A stretch of 55,616 bases of DNA from Streptomyces europaeiscabiei (GTDB taxonomy: Bacteria; Actinomycetota; Actinomycetes; Streptomycetales; Streptomycetaceae), in the NCBI RefSeq assembly GCF_001550375.1, contig NZ_LRTR01000315.1, positions 1 through 55,616 on the forward strand, written 5' to 3'. Each line of letters starts with the position of its first letter. Position 1 is the stretch's first letter. Below, one piece after another: positions 1 to 8,540 of this stretch. Under the pieces are notes generated by a model. It saw nothing but the letters and a program-made list of their open reading frames with translations. It did no database searches and had not been told where the DNA came from. The position numbers were made by a program, and so were the translations under genes.

Positions 1-33
1 CACGCCGCACGCCCCGCGCCCCGCGTCCGCGCC

Positions 34-1008
34 TCACGCCTCGGAGACGCCCGCCGCCCGAGCCAGCCGCGAGCTCAACTCCCGTACGTACCCGACCAGT
101 TCCGGCGGCTCGTGCACCGTGAAGTCGCAGTCGACCATGGCGAGCCGTACGGCCAGCCACTCCACGGAGTCGCCGACGGAGGCCCGCAGCCGGCAGCTGT
201 GCTCGTCGACGGGTTCGGGCGTACCGAACCAGCGGGGGAGCCGGGCCGCGATGAACTCGGCGGGCGCGGCGAAGGTGACGTCGCACGCGTAGGTCTCCTG
301 CCGCCCGTACATCGACTGCCGCAGATATTCCTCCGCGCTCCCCGTCGGCAGCTCGCGCGGCGAGTACCGGGCGCCCGTGGCGAAGGGTTCCTCGACCCGG
401 TCGACCCGGAAGGTGCGCCAGTCGGCGCGATCGAGGTCGTACGCGACGAGATACCAGCGGCGGCCGGTCGAGACGAGCCGGTACGGCTCGCAGTGGCGCC
501 GTGAGTCCGTGCCGTCGCCGGAACGGTAGGCGAAGCGCAGCCGCTCCCGACCCGCCACCGCCGAGGCCATCACGGTCAACGTCTCGGGCGCGACGGTCGC
601 CCCGTCGCCGCTGGTCAGGGGAGTGGTGGCGGCCTGCAGCGTGGAGACCCGGTGACGCAACCGCGACGGCAGCACCTGTTCGAGCTTGGCGAGCGCCCGC
701 ACGGAGGCCTCGTCCACTCCCTCCACCGCGTGCCCGGCACCGGCCCGCAACCCCACCGCGATCGCCACCGCCTCCTCGTCGTCCAGCACGAGCGGGGGCA
801 TCGCCTTCCCCGCCACCAGCCGGTACCCGCCCTCGGCCCCCATGGTCGCCTGTACCGGATATCCCAGCTCCCGCAGCCGGTCGATGTCCCGCCGGACCGT
901 ACGACGCGACACCCCGAGCCGCCCGGCGAGTTCCCCACCGGGCCACTCACGGGGCGTCTGGAGGAGGGAGAGGAGTTGGAGGAGCCGGCCGGGGGTGTCG
1001 GTGGTCAT
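34..1008 (-). CDS. WYL-domain transcriptional regulator (YafY/PafBC type)
   Basis: 324-residue DNA-binding regulator. A winged helix-turn-helix lies at about residues 8-58 (recognition stretch LGVSRRTVRRDIDRL). A WYL domain follows at about 150-225 with core RRWYLVAYD, then a C-terminal WCX-like extension. In this family the WYL region senses a ligand or nucleic acid and switches DNA binding; the ligand cannot be predicted. The ATG at 1008 has a GGAGAGG ribosome site just upstream. It is divergent from a DHA2 exporter (start 1111) with about 100 bp between them, so control of that exporter is the natural inference. Confidence 0.9.
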   Translation of the reverse strand: MTTDTPGRLLQLLSLLQTPREWPGGELAGRLGVSRRTVRRDIDRLRELGYPVQATMGAEGGYRLVAGKAMPPLVLDDEEAVAIAVGLRAGAGHAVEGVDEASVRALAKLEQVLPSRLRHRVSTLQAATTPLTSGDGATVAPETLTVMASAVAGRERLRFAYRSGDGTDSRRHCEPYRLVSTGRRWYLVAYDLDRADWRTFRVDRVEEPFATGARYSPRELPTGSAEEYLRQSMYGRQETYACDVTFAAPAEFIAARLPRWFGTPEPVDEHSCRLRASVGDSVEWLAVRLAMVDCDFTVHEPPELVGYVRELSSRLARAAGVSEA

Positions 1009-1069
1009 GAGAGCCCCTCTCCGGCCGATGGTTTCCCTGTTGTCGTCATGACCCGAGCATGCCGGAGAA

Positions 1070-1090
1070 GTAGGACACTATCTGACCTAC
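1070..1090. promoter_or_regulatory. Candidate operator in the divergent WYL/MFS promoter region
   Basis: The 21-bp stretch reads GTAGG, 11 bases, CCTAC: a 5-bp inverted repeat lying 20 bp before the exporter ATG at 1111. The position fits an operator or promoter overlap for the WYL regulator. Five-bp arms can arise by chance, so this is a weak call. Confidence 0.3.
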
Positions 1091-1110
1091 TGGGCCTCTA
1101 CATTCAACGC

Positions 1111-2781
1111 ATGACCTCGACAACGAGCGCCCTTCAGGGGCGCGGGGCTGTTACATCTGCGACTCCGTCGCGTGGGCACGACCAGCCACGGACGACCGTC
1201 AGTGACCCGACGACAGAAGCCCGAACGGCGCTCGACGCGTCCCCCGGCGGAGCCGACCGGCGCCGCTGGGTAGCCCTCGCCATCGTCATGACGGCCGCCT
1301 TCATGGACCTGGTCGACGTCACCATCGTCAACATCGCGATCCCCTCCATCCAGCGAAGCGAAGCCGCCACGTTCAGCCAGATCCAGTGGATCACCGCCGG
1401 CTACGCCCTTGCCTTCGCCGCAGGTCTCGTCACCGGTGGCCGCCTCGGCGACATCCACGGCCGCAGGCGGATCTTCCTCCTCGGCATCGGCGGTTTCACG
1501 CTCGCCTCCGCGCTGTGCGGCCTCGCCGCGAACCCGGAGATGCTGGTGGCGGCGAGGATCGCGCAGGGCGCGACCGCCGCGCTGATGGTGCCGCAGGTGC
1601 TGTCGATCGTGCACGCGACCTTCCCGGCGCACGAACGAGGCAAGGTGTTCGGCCTGTTCGGGGCGATCGTGGGTCTCGGCGCGGTCTCCGGACCGCTGCT
1701 CGGCGCCCTGCTCATCGAGTGGAACCCGCTCGGCCTCGAATGGCGGGCGATCTTCCTGATCAACCTGCCGGTCGGTGTCGCGGGCCTGATCCTGGGCCGC
1801 CGTTTCATCACTGAGTCCAAGGCCCCGCAGGCGCTGAAGCTGGACCTCGTCGGCGTCGCCCTCGTCACCGCCGGCCTGCTGATGCTGCTCTACCCGCTCA
1901 CCCGGGGCCGGGAGCTGGACTGGCCGCTGTGGGGGTACGTCTCGATGGCCGGCTCGCTGGCCGTGTTCGTGGCGCTGGTGGCGTACGAGCGGCGCAAGAC
2001 CGCGCGTGACGGGTCCCCGCTCATCGAACTGTCGCTGTTCAGGGTGAAGAGCTTCGCCGCGGGCATCGCCGTACAGACCGTCTTCGGCGTCGCCCTCGGT
2101 GTCTTCTTCCTCGTCTGGACGCTCTATCTCCAGACCGGCCTCGGCTGGAGCGTCCTGCGGGCCGGCCTCACCGGCATCCCGTTCTCCCTCGCCGTGTCGG
2201 TCGCGGCCGGGGTCTCGGTCCAGAAGCTCGTCCCGCGCTTCGGCCGCAAGGTCCTCCAGGCGGGCGCGCTGCTGATGGCGGCCGGGGTGCTGCTGTACCT
2301 GGCGGAGTCCGAACGGTACGGCCTCGCCATCACCCCCTGGCAGATGGCGCTCCCGCTGGTCGTGATGGGTGCGGGCATGGGTCTCATCGTCGCTCCGCTG
2401 ACCGACGCGATCCTCTCCGGAGTGCCGCGAGAGCACGCCGGGTCCGCGTCCGGGCTGATCAGCACGGTCCAGCAGATGGGCAACGCGCTGGGCCTCGGCC
2501 TGGTCGCCGTCGTCTTCTTCGGCGTCATGGACGACCACCTCGCCCCGGCCGAGATCGGCCCCGCCTTCGTCGACTCCTTCGAGTACGCGCTCGGCTGGGT
2601 GGCCGCGGTCCTGGTCGCCATCTTCCTGCTGATGTTCGCCCTGCCGGGGCGAGCCGCCCCGGAGACCGGTGAGCCGGCGTCCGTTGAGCCCGACGAGCCG
2701 GTGTACGCGGAATCCGACGAGCCGGTGTACGCGGGGGCCGGTGAGCCGGCGTCGGCACGGGCCGGTGAGCCGGTGCGCTGA
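1111..2781 (+). CDS. MFS drug exporter, DHA2 (EmrB/QacA) family
   Basis: 556-residue, 14-helix major facilitator of the proton-driven drug export type. Visible family motifs are motif A (GGRLGDIHGRRR, after helix 2) and motif C (GLGAVSGPLLGALL, helix 5). The ATG at 1111 is the likely start; the frame is open further upstream but runs through the divergent regulator. Residues about 7-30 are encoded by a dispersed GC-rich Streptomyces repeat (1129-1190), so the conserved protein really begins near residue 50 (RRRWVALAIVM). The C-terminus ends in a low-complexity tail of EPVYA/EPASA repeats. Substrate unknown. Confidence 0.9.
   Translation: MTSTTSALQGRGAVTSATPSRGHDQPRTTVSDPTTEARTALDASPGGADRRRWVALAIVMTAAFMDLVDVTIVNIAIPSIQRSEAATFSQIQWITAGYALAFAAGLVTGGRLGDIHGRRRIFLLGIGGFTLASALCGLAANPEMLVAARIAQGATAALMVPQVLSIVHATFPAHERGKVFGLFGAIVGLGAVSGPLLGALLIEWNPLGLEWRAIFLINLPVGVAGLILGRRFITESKAPQALKLDLVGVALVTAGLLMLLYPLTRGRELDWPLWGYVSMAGSLAVFVALVAYERRKTARDGSPLIELSLFRVKSFAAGIAVQTVFGVALGVFFLVWTLYLQTGLGWSVLRAGLTGIPFSLAVSVAAGVSVQKLVPRFGRKVLQAGALLMAAGVLLYLAESERYGLAITPWQMALPLVVMGAGMGLIVAPLTDAILSGVPREHAGSASGLISTVQQMGNALGLGLVAVVFFGVMDDHLAPAEIGPAFVDSFEYALGWVAAVLVAIFLLMFALPGRAAPETGEPASVEPDEPVYAESDEPVYAGAGEPASARAGEPVR
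1129..1190. repeat. Dispersed GC-rich Streptomyces repeat inside the exporter 5' end
   Basis: The segment carries TTCAGGGGCGCGGGG, a small hairpin (GCGAC..GTCGC) and CGACCAGCC. The same ordered motifs are seen in intergenic DNA at 53616-53650, and related pieces occur at 35296-35368. From memory this resembles a short intergenic repeat common in Streptomyces. Here it lies within the reading frame of the MFS exporter. Confidence 0.6.
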
Positions 2782-2808
2782 CCGGCGGTGAACCGGCGCG
2801 CCGACGGC

Positions 2809-2853
2809 GGCGAGAGGGGGCCCGGCACTGGGAGGCGCCGGGCCCCTCTCGCC
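2809..2853. terminator. Hairpin terminator after the DHA2 exporter
   Basis: Near-perfect inverted repeat: GGCGAGAGGGGGCCCGGC on the left and GCCGGGCCCCTCTCGCC on the right (one bulged G), loop about 10 nt, 28 bp after the exporter stop. No T-tract follows, as is usual in Streptomyces. Confidence 0.75.
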
Positions 2854-2973
2854 GTACGCCCGATCATGTCCGTCCATGTCTGAGTCACGCCCGAACCTGT
2901 TTACTTTTTGGAAATCCGGGCGTAGCCTCCGAGCGAAACCACAGAATCGGGCATGGGTCGGAGGGGAACGGGC

Positions 2974-3798
2974 ATGTACGCACCGGAGCGGCAGCAGGAG
3001 ATCCTCCGGCTCGCGCGTGACGGCGGCCGGGTGGACGTCGTGTCGCTGGCGGAGGAGTTCCAGGTCACGGCGGAGACGATCCGCCGGGATCTGAAGGCCC
3101 TCGACCGCGCCGGCCTCGTCCAGCGGGTGCACGGCGGCGCGATCCCCGCCGGCCGCCTGGACTTCGAGCCCGACCTCGCCGAGCGCGAGGGCACCGCGGC
3201 CGACGAGAAGGACCGCATCGCGCAGGCCGCCCTCGCCGAACTGCCGAGCGACGGCACGGTCGTCCTCGACGCCGGTACGACGATCGCGCGCCTCGCCGCC
3301 GTCATCCCGCTGGAGGCCGCGCTCACCGCGGTCACGCACAGCCTGCCGATCGCGGCCCGCCTCGCCGACCACCCGGGCATCCAGCTCCACCTGGTCGGCG
3401 GCCGTGTCCGCCACCGCACGCGCGCCGCCGTGGACGCCTGGGCGCTCAGGGCCTACGGCGAGATCCGCGCCGACGTCCTCTTCGTGGCGGCCAACGGCTT
3501 CTCCGTCGACCATGGTCTGACCACCCCCGACCTCGCCGAGGCCGCCGTGAAGCGGGCGGCGGTGGCCGCCGCCCGGCGCGTGGTGCTGCTCGCCGACTCC
3601 TCCAAGCACGGCCAGGAGCACTTCGCCCGCTTCGGCGACCTGAGCGACGTGGACCTGCTGATCACCGACGGCGGACTGAGTCTCGAAGACGCCCTCGCCA
3701 TCGAACGCAAGGGCACCGAAGTGCTGCGCGTCCCGGGCACCGCACCCGTCAACGGCTCCGCCGCGGCCCGGTCCAACGGCCGGAAAGACCGCTCATGA
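2974..3798 (+). CDS. fruR: DeoR-family regulator of the fructose operon
   Basis: 274-residue DeoR/GlpR-type repressor. The N-terminal HTH (about residues 5-57, QQEILRLARDGGRVDVVSLAEEF then VTAETIRRDLKAL) is followed by the sugar-phosphate-binding domain (about 75-240) that family members use to sense phosphorylated sugars. I prefer the ATG at 2974 over 2953 because GGAGGGG lies 7 nt before it. The stop overlaps the fruK start (ATGA, 3795-3798), so the two are translationally coupled. Context points to fructose-1-phosphate as inducer, as known for FruR of related operons; this is inference. Confidence 0.88.
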   Translation: MYAPERQQEILRLARDGGRVDVVSLAEEFQVTAETIRRDLKALDRAGLVQRVHGGAIPAGRLDFEPDLAEREGTAADEKDRIAQAALAELPSDGTVVLDAGTTIARLAAVIPLEAALTAVTHSLPIAARLADHPGIQLHLVGGRVRHRTRAAVDAWALRAYGEIRADVLFVAANGFSVDHGLTTPDLAEAAVKRAAVAAARRVVLLADSSKHGQEHFARFGDLSDVDLLITDGGLSLEDALAIERKGTEVLRVPGTAPVNGSAAARSNGRKDRS

Positions 3799-4742
3799 TC
3801 CTCACCGTCACCCCGAACCCGTCCCTCGACCGCACCTACGAGGTCCCCTCCCTCGACCGCGGTGAGGTCATCCGGGCCACCGGCGAGCGCATGGACCCGG
3901 GCGGCAAGGGCGTCAACGTATCCCGGGCGGTCGCCGCGGCCGGCCGACGCACCGTGGCCGTACTGCCGCTCGGCGGAGCGCCGGGCGCGCTGGTCGCGGA
4001 CCTCCTCGACGCGCAGGGCATCGAGGTCGCGCGGGTGCCGGTGGCCGGGGCGACCCGCTCCAACATCGCCCTCGCCGAGGCCGACGGCGTCCTGACGAAG
4101 ATCAACGCGCCCGGCCCCGAACTGACGGCCACCGAGCAGGAACTCCTCCTGGAGACCGTCCGCGCCCAGTCCGCCGACGCCTCCTGGATCGCCTGCTGCG
4201 GCAGCCTCCCGCGCGGCCTCGCCCCGTCCTGGTACGCCGAACTCGTCGCCCGCGCGCACGCCGTCGGCGTCCGTATCGCCCTGGACACCTCCGGCCCGGC
4301 CCTGCTCGCCGCGCTCCGCGAACGCCCGGACGTCGTCAAGCCCAACGCCGAGGAACTCGCCGAGGCCGTGGGCCGCCCCCTCGCCACCGTCGGCGACGCC
4401 CTCAAGGCCGCGGAAGAGCTCCGCGAGATGGGCGCCGACGCGGTGCTGGCCAGCCTCGGCGCCGACGGGCAGCTCCTCGTCGACGCCTCGGGCGCCTGGT
4501 TCGGCACCGCCCGCGTCGACGCCGTCCGCAGCAACGTCGGCGCCGGCGACTCCTCGCTCGCCGGCTTCCTCATCGCCGGCGGCCACGGCCCCGAAGCCCT
4601 CGCCTCCGCCGTCGCCCACGGCGCCGCCGCCGTCCAACTCCCGGGAAGCGTCATGCCGACCCCGTCCGACCTGGACCCGGCCGCGGTCACGGTGACGGCG
4701 GAGATACCGGCGGACCGGGTTCTGAGGGAGCCGGTGTCATGA
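3795..4742 (+). CDS. fruK: 1-phosphofructokinase
   Basis: 315-residue PfkB-family sugar kinase that converts fructose-1-phosphate plus ATP to fructose-1,6-bisphosphate. The N-terminus has TPNPSLDRTY and DPGGKGVNVSRA (substrate-binding signature). The C-terminal anion-hole and catalytic-base motif is NVGAGDSSLAGF. It overlaps fruR by 4 bp and precedes the PTS permease gene, giving the standard fructose uptake order. A 17-bp tandem duplication sits across its stop codon (4724-4757), so a second TGA follows in the second copy. Confidence 0.95.
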   Translation: MILTVTPNPSLDRTYEVPSLDRGEVIRATGERMDPGGKGVNVSRAVAAAGRRTVAVLPLGGAPGALVADLLDAQGIEVARVPVAGATRSNIALAEADGVLTKINAPGPELTATEQELLLETVRAQSADASWIACCGSLPRGLAPSWYAELVARAHAVGVRIALDTSGPALLAALRERPDVVKPNAEELAEAVGRPLATVGDALKAAEELREMGADAVLASLGADGQLLVDASGAWFGTARVDAVRSNVGAGDSSLAGFLIAGGHGPEALASAVAHGAAAVQLPGSVMPTPSDLDPAAVTVTAEIPADRVLREPVS

Positions 4743-4757
4743 GGGAGCCGGTGTCAT
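4724..4757. repeat. 17-bp tandem duplication spanning the fruK stop
   Basis: Two exact copies of GAGGGAGCCGGTGTCAT lie end to end. The real stop TGA (4740-4742) is formed at the junction, and the second copy is followed by another TGA. The period is not a multiple of three. Confidence 0.95.
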
Positions 4758-4913
4758 GAGGGGAAGACCGCGAACGAACCTTCGTTCTTCCTTACCCGCC
4801 GTCCCGCACCCGTCCTTCCCCCGGTCGGCCCCTGCGGCCCCCGCCCCCCACACTTCCGTCCCCACCCCCGCCCACCACATTCCCCGGGCGATACGCGTGC
4901 GAAGGAGCCCGCG

Positions 4914-7025
4914 ATGAGCGAGATGATCACCGCGGACCTGGTCGACCTCGACCTGTCCGCCGATACGAAGGAAGCGGCGGCGCGTGCCCTCGCCGAGCGC
5001 ATGGTGGCGAAGGGCCGGGTCACCGACCTGGCCGGCTTCCTCGCCGACGTGGCCGCCCGCGAGGCGCAGATGCCGACCGGCCTCGACGGCGGCATCGGCA
5101 TCCCGCACTGCCGCAGCGAGCACGTCACCGAGCCGACCCTCGCCTTCGGCCGCAGCGCGGCCGGCGTCGACTTCGGCGCGCCCGACGGTCCCGCCGACCT
5201 GATCTTCCTGATCGCCGCCCCGGCGGGCGCGGACGACGCCCACCTCACGATCCTGTCCTCCCTCGCCCGCCAGTTGATGAACACCGAGTTCACGGACGCG
5301 CTCCGCGGCGTGGACGACGCGGCCCGCGCCGCCGCGCTCATCCGGGGCGACGAGACGGCACAGCCCACCGAGACCCCCTCGGGCACCGAAGACTCCGCGG
5401 CGGCGTCGGGCGGAACGGCCTCCCCCGACGCCGCCGCGGTCAGCACGACCCCGGCACCGACCCCGGTGTCGACTCCGGCACCGACCTCGGCGTCGACCGC
5501 CCCCGAAGAGGCCGCCCCCGCCGCGGCCAGCCCCTTCCGTATCGTCGCCGTCACCTCCTGCCCCACCGGCATCGCGCACACCTACATGGCCGCCGAGTCG
5601 CTGGAGAACGCGGGCCGGGACGCCGGTGACGTCGAGATCGTCGTCGAGACGCAGGGCTCGGCCGGCTTCTCCCGCCTCGACCCGGCGGTCATCGCCGCCG
5701 CCGACGGCGTGATCTTCGCCCACGACGTGCCCGTACGGGAGAAGGACCGGTTCGCCGGCAAGCCCACCGTCGACGTCGGCGTGAAGGCGGGCATCAGCCG
5801 CCCCGCCGCACTGATCGCCGAGGTCCGCGGCAAGGCCGAGCGCGGCGAGGTCACGGCCGCCGCCCGCCCCGGCACCCGCGTCGACCGGGCGGGCGAGCCC
5901 GGCGAGGGCTACGGCACCAAGCTGCGCAAGTGGCTGATGTCCGGCGTGAGTTACATGGTCCCGTTCGTCGCTGCGGGCGGCCTGCTGATCGCCCTCGGCT
6001 TCGCGATCGGCGGCTGGGAGATCAACCAGGCCAAGCCGGTCACCGAGCACTTCGACTGGCTCCAGGTCGACAGCTGGGCGGCCCTGCTGTTCCAGATCGG
6101 TGCCGTCGCCTTCGGCTTCCTGATCCCCGTCCTCGCCGGCTACATCGCGTACGGCATGGCGGACCGGCCGGGTCTCGTCCCCGGCTTCGTCGGCGGCATG
6201 ATCGCCGCCAACATCAACGCCGGCTTCCTCGGTGGCCTGGCCGCCGGTCTGATCGCCGGCGGGGTCGTCCTCGGCATCCAGCGGATCAAGATCCCGCCGG
6301 TGATGCGCGGCATCATGCCGGTGGTGGTGATCCCCCTCATCTCGTCGATGATCGTCGGCTTCCTGATGCTGGTGGTGATCGGCAAGCCCATCGCCGAGGC
6401 CCAGAAGGGCATGACGGACTGGCTGAGCGGCCTCTCCGGCAGCAACGCGATCCTGCTCGGCGTCCTCCTCGGCCTGATGATGTGCTTCGACCTGGGCGGC
6501 CCCGTCAACAAGGTCGCGTACGCCTTCGCCACCGCCGGTATCGCCGTCCAGGACCCCAGCGACTCCGCGATGAAGATCATGGCGGCGGTCATGGCGGCCG
6601 GCATGGTCCCGCCGCTGGGCATGGCCCTCGCGACCACGATCCGCAAGAAGCTGTTCACCACCGCCGAGCGCGAGAACGGCAAGGCGGCCTGGGTGCTCGG
6701 TGCCTCGTTCATCTCCGAGGGCGCGATCCCGTTCGCGGCGGCCGACCCGCTGCGCGTGATCCCGGCCTCCATGGCGGGCGGCGCGGTCACCGGTGCACTG
6801 GCCATGGCCTTCGGCTCGACGCTGCGCGCCCCGCACGGCGGCATCTGGGTCACCCCGCTGATCGGCAAGCCGTTCCTCTACCTGCTGGCCGTCGCGGTCG
6901 GTACGGCGGTCACGGCCGGCCTGGTCATCCTCCTGAAGGGCATGCGCAAGGCCCCGGCGGGCACGACGCCCGAGTCCGCTCCCGCGGCCGCCGACGCGCA
7001 GACGAAGGAGCCGGTCGCGGCCTGA
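4914..7025 (+). CDS. fruA: Fructose PTS permease, IIABC fusion
   Basis: 703-residue membrane permease that imports fructose and phosphorylates it at C1. Domain order is IIA (about 1-145, phospho-His65 in GIGIPHCRSEH), an Ala/Thr/Pro-rich linker (about 146-205), IIB (about 208-305, phospho-Cys216 in VAVTSCPTGIAHTYMAAE) and IIC (about 325-680, eight to ten membrane helices). The ATG at 4914 has GAAGGAG upstream. It is third in the fruR-fruK-fruA operon; the 171-bp gap after fruK could hold an internal promoter, but I see no clear one. Confidence 0.95.
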   Translation: MSEMITADLVDLDLSADTKEAAARALAERMVAKGRVTDLAGFLADVAAREAQMPTGLDGGIGIPHCRSEHVTEPTLAFGRSAAGVDFGAPDGPADLIFLIAAPAGADDAHLTILSSLARQLMNTEFTDALRGVDDAARAAALIRGDETAQPTETPSGTEDSAAASGGTASPDAAAVSTTPAPTPVSTPAPTSASTAPEEAAPAAASPFRIVAVTSCPTGIAHTYMAAESLENAGRDAGDVEIVVETQGSAGFSRLDPAVIAAADGVIFAHDVPVREKDRFAGKPTVDVGVKAGISRPAALIAEVRGKAERGEVTAAARPGTRVDRAGEPGEGYGTKLRKWLMSGVSYMVPFVAAGGLLIALGFAIGGWEINQAKPVTEHFDWLQVDSWAALLFQIGAVAFGFLIPVLAGYIAYGMADRPGLVPGFVGGMIAANINAGFLGGLAAGLIAGGVVLGIQRIKIPPVMRGIMPVVVIPLISSMIVGFLMLVVIGKPIAEAQKGMTDWLSGLSGSNAILLGVLLGLMMCFDLGGPVNKVAYAFATAGIAVQDPSDSAMKIMAAVMAAGMVPPLGMALATTIRKKLFTTAERENGKAAWVLGASFISEGAIPFAAADPLRVIPASMAGGAVTGALAMAFGSTLRAPHGGIWVTPLIGKPFLYLLAVAVGTAVTAGLVILLKGMRKAPAGTTPESAPAAADAQTKEPVAA

Positions 7026-7028
7026 ACC

Positions 7029-7075
7029 CGTGACGACCCGTGACGACCCGTGACGACCCGTGACGACCCGTGACG
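7029..7075. repeat. 10-bp tandem repeat after fruA
   Basis: Four exact copies of CGTGACGACC plus a partial fifth copy (CGTGACG), beginning 3 bp after the fruA stop. Each copy carries a TGA. Confidence 0.95.
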
Positions 7076-7076
7076 T

Positions 7077-7125
7077 GCGTACGGCCGCGGCCCCCTCCCA
7101 CGCGGAGAGGGCCGCGGCCGTACGC
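7077..7125. terminator. Strong hairpin terminator of the fructose operon
   Basis: Long perfect inverted repeat: left arm GCGTACGGCCGCGGCCC, right arm GGGCCGCGGCCGTACGC, loop about 15 nt, followed by GTTTC. It lies just after the 10-bp repeats. Confidence 0.85.
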
Positions 7126-7317
7126 GTTTCCCGGCCGGGGAGGGCCGCGGTTGTGCGCGTTGTCCGGCGGGAGGAGGCCGGGGCCGGACCGAGGTGAGCG
7201 AGACGCGCCGTGCGTCCCTTTGGAAGTCTTTACACCCAGTGTGACGTGTAAGCCGTACCTGCGAGATACATCACGGTCCGGGCCCAAAGTCCCATCGGGT
7301 GGTGTCTACTGGACGGC

Positions 7318-7596
7318 ATGCCTGAGCACGTGTCGATCCTCCACCCGTTGGGCGTGGCCGCCCTCGCCCTCGCGGCGGTCGTCTGGGTCGCCGTGCTCGT
7401 CCGCGTCCTGCGCCGTGACCACGAGGTCCACCGCGGCCGCTTCGCCGACCGGGCCCGCCGGCGCGGGCAGCGCCTGCGGGGCCTGCCCCATCAGCTCCGC
7501 AGGGGCCCGCACGTGGAGCACGTGGAGCTGACCCCGGCGGAGCAGGACGCCTTCGCGTTCCTGGCCCGACAGTTCAGCGACGACCGCATGGCCTGA
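7318..7596 (+). CDS. Small single-pass membrane protein, unknown function
   Basis: 92 residues. One membrane helix at about residues 9-29 (LGVAALALAAVVWVAVLVRVL) is followed by a very basic, arginine-rich cytoplasmic segment (about 30-60) and an acidic tail. I do not recognise a domain. Codon usage is typical of its neighbours and the ATG sits at the end of a 190-bp gene-free stretch, so it is probably a real, separately transcribed gene. It faces the DUF6227-like gene with 28 bp between their stops. Confidence 0.7.
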   Translation: MPEHVSILHPLGVAALALAAVVWVAVLVRVLRRDHEVHRGRFADRARRRGQRLRGLPHQLRRGPHVEHVELTPAEQDAFAFLARQFSDDRMA

Positions 7597-7624
7597 GCCC
7601 CTGCGCCCACAGGTTCGAGGGGGT

Positions 7625-8383
7625 CTAGCCGAGGGTCCCCGCCCGCCGCTCCATCGCGTCCCGGGCCGCCTCCTCCGACGCGTACACCTCGCACATGTGG
7701 CGCCCGTCCGGCGTGGCCGTGTGTTCGACCTCCCAGAGGGAGATCTCCTGCCCGTCCGCGAGCAGGAACGCGTGTTCGTAGAGCGAGAAGCTCAAGCCCG
7801 GCCGACCACGCCGCGCGGGACGGTGCGGGCGGCCGAAGGCCTGGGTGATCTCGTGCGCGAACGCGGTCCGCAGCAGCAGCGTGGCCAGCTCGTCCCCGGG
7901 CGGGTCCGGGTTCTCCGCGCGCCGCAGCAGCCGACGGGCGTGGTCCGCCGAGTCGTCCGGCACGTAGTCGTGGCGGGGCTCGGGGAACGCCGCCAGTTCC
8001 ATCATGGTGGGCAGCTCGAAGTCGGGGGCGTCCGGCGGCAGCGGCAGGCGCGCGGTGGCGGCCCGCAGCTCCTCCTCGTCCGTGTACACCTCGTGCTGGG
8101 TGTCGCTGCCGGGCACCGTGTTGTGCACCAGCTCCCACAGGGTGACGGCCGAACCGTCGGCGAGCAGCCAGGTGTGCCGGTACGTCGCCCGGTGCAGCCC
8201 CGAACTGTAGTGCGCGGAGTGCAGCGAGCTGTCGTGCGCGAGAACGCAGTCGAGCTGTCGTATCGTCTCGTCGGGCAGTTCGAAGGAGTTCAGGGCGCGG
8301 CCGAGGAGCCGCGCGAGGTGCTCCTCAGGAGACTCGGGCGACTCGGGTGGCTCGTACGCTGCCGTCTCGTACGGAACGCTCAA
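7625..8383 (-). CDS. DUF6227-like Streptomyces protein with an internal duplication
   Basis: 252 residues, no signal peptide or membrane helix; from memory it matches DUF6227, a family of unknown function in Streptomyces. The sequence shows two related halves. In the first, WLLADGSAVTLWELVH is followed by EVYTDEEEL; in the second, FLLADGQEISLWEVEH is followed by EVYASEEAA. Each half thus has the same strand pattern and spacing. The N-terminus has a PESPESPEE acidic stretch. No partner is suggested by context: it converges on a small membrane protein and has the L,D-transpeptidase gene behind it. Confidence 0.85.
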   Translation of the reverse strand: MSVPYETAAYEPPESPESPEEHLARLLGRALNSFELPDETIRQLDCVLAHDSSLHSAHYSSGLHRATYRHTWLLADGSAVTLWELVHNTVPGSDTQHEVYTDEEELRAATARLPLPPDAPDFELPTMMELAAFPEPRHDYVPDDSADHARRLLRRAENPDPPGDELATLLLRTAFAHEITQAFGRPHRPARRGRPGLSFSLYEHAFLLADGQEISLWEVEHTATPDGRHMCEVYASEEAARDAMERRAGTLG

Positions 8384-8490
8384 GGTTTCTCCCGGCGTTG
8401 CTGCATGTCACCTTGTGGGTGCATACCGTAGCCCCTCGGTCGGACATCATGTCCGGGAACCGAGAAAACGTACGTGGATAGAACGCCGGA

Positions 8491-8515
8491 GCCGCGCGGT
8501 TCGTTCCCGCGCGGC
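8491..8515 (-). terminator. Hairpin terminator after the L,D-transpeptidase gene
   Basis: Perfect 9-bp stem GCCGCGCGG / CCGCGCGGC with a 7-nt loop, 26 bp past the transpeptidase stop on the minus strand. Confidence 0.7.
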
Positions 8516-8540
8516 CCGAAGAACTCCCAGAACAGAGGGG

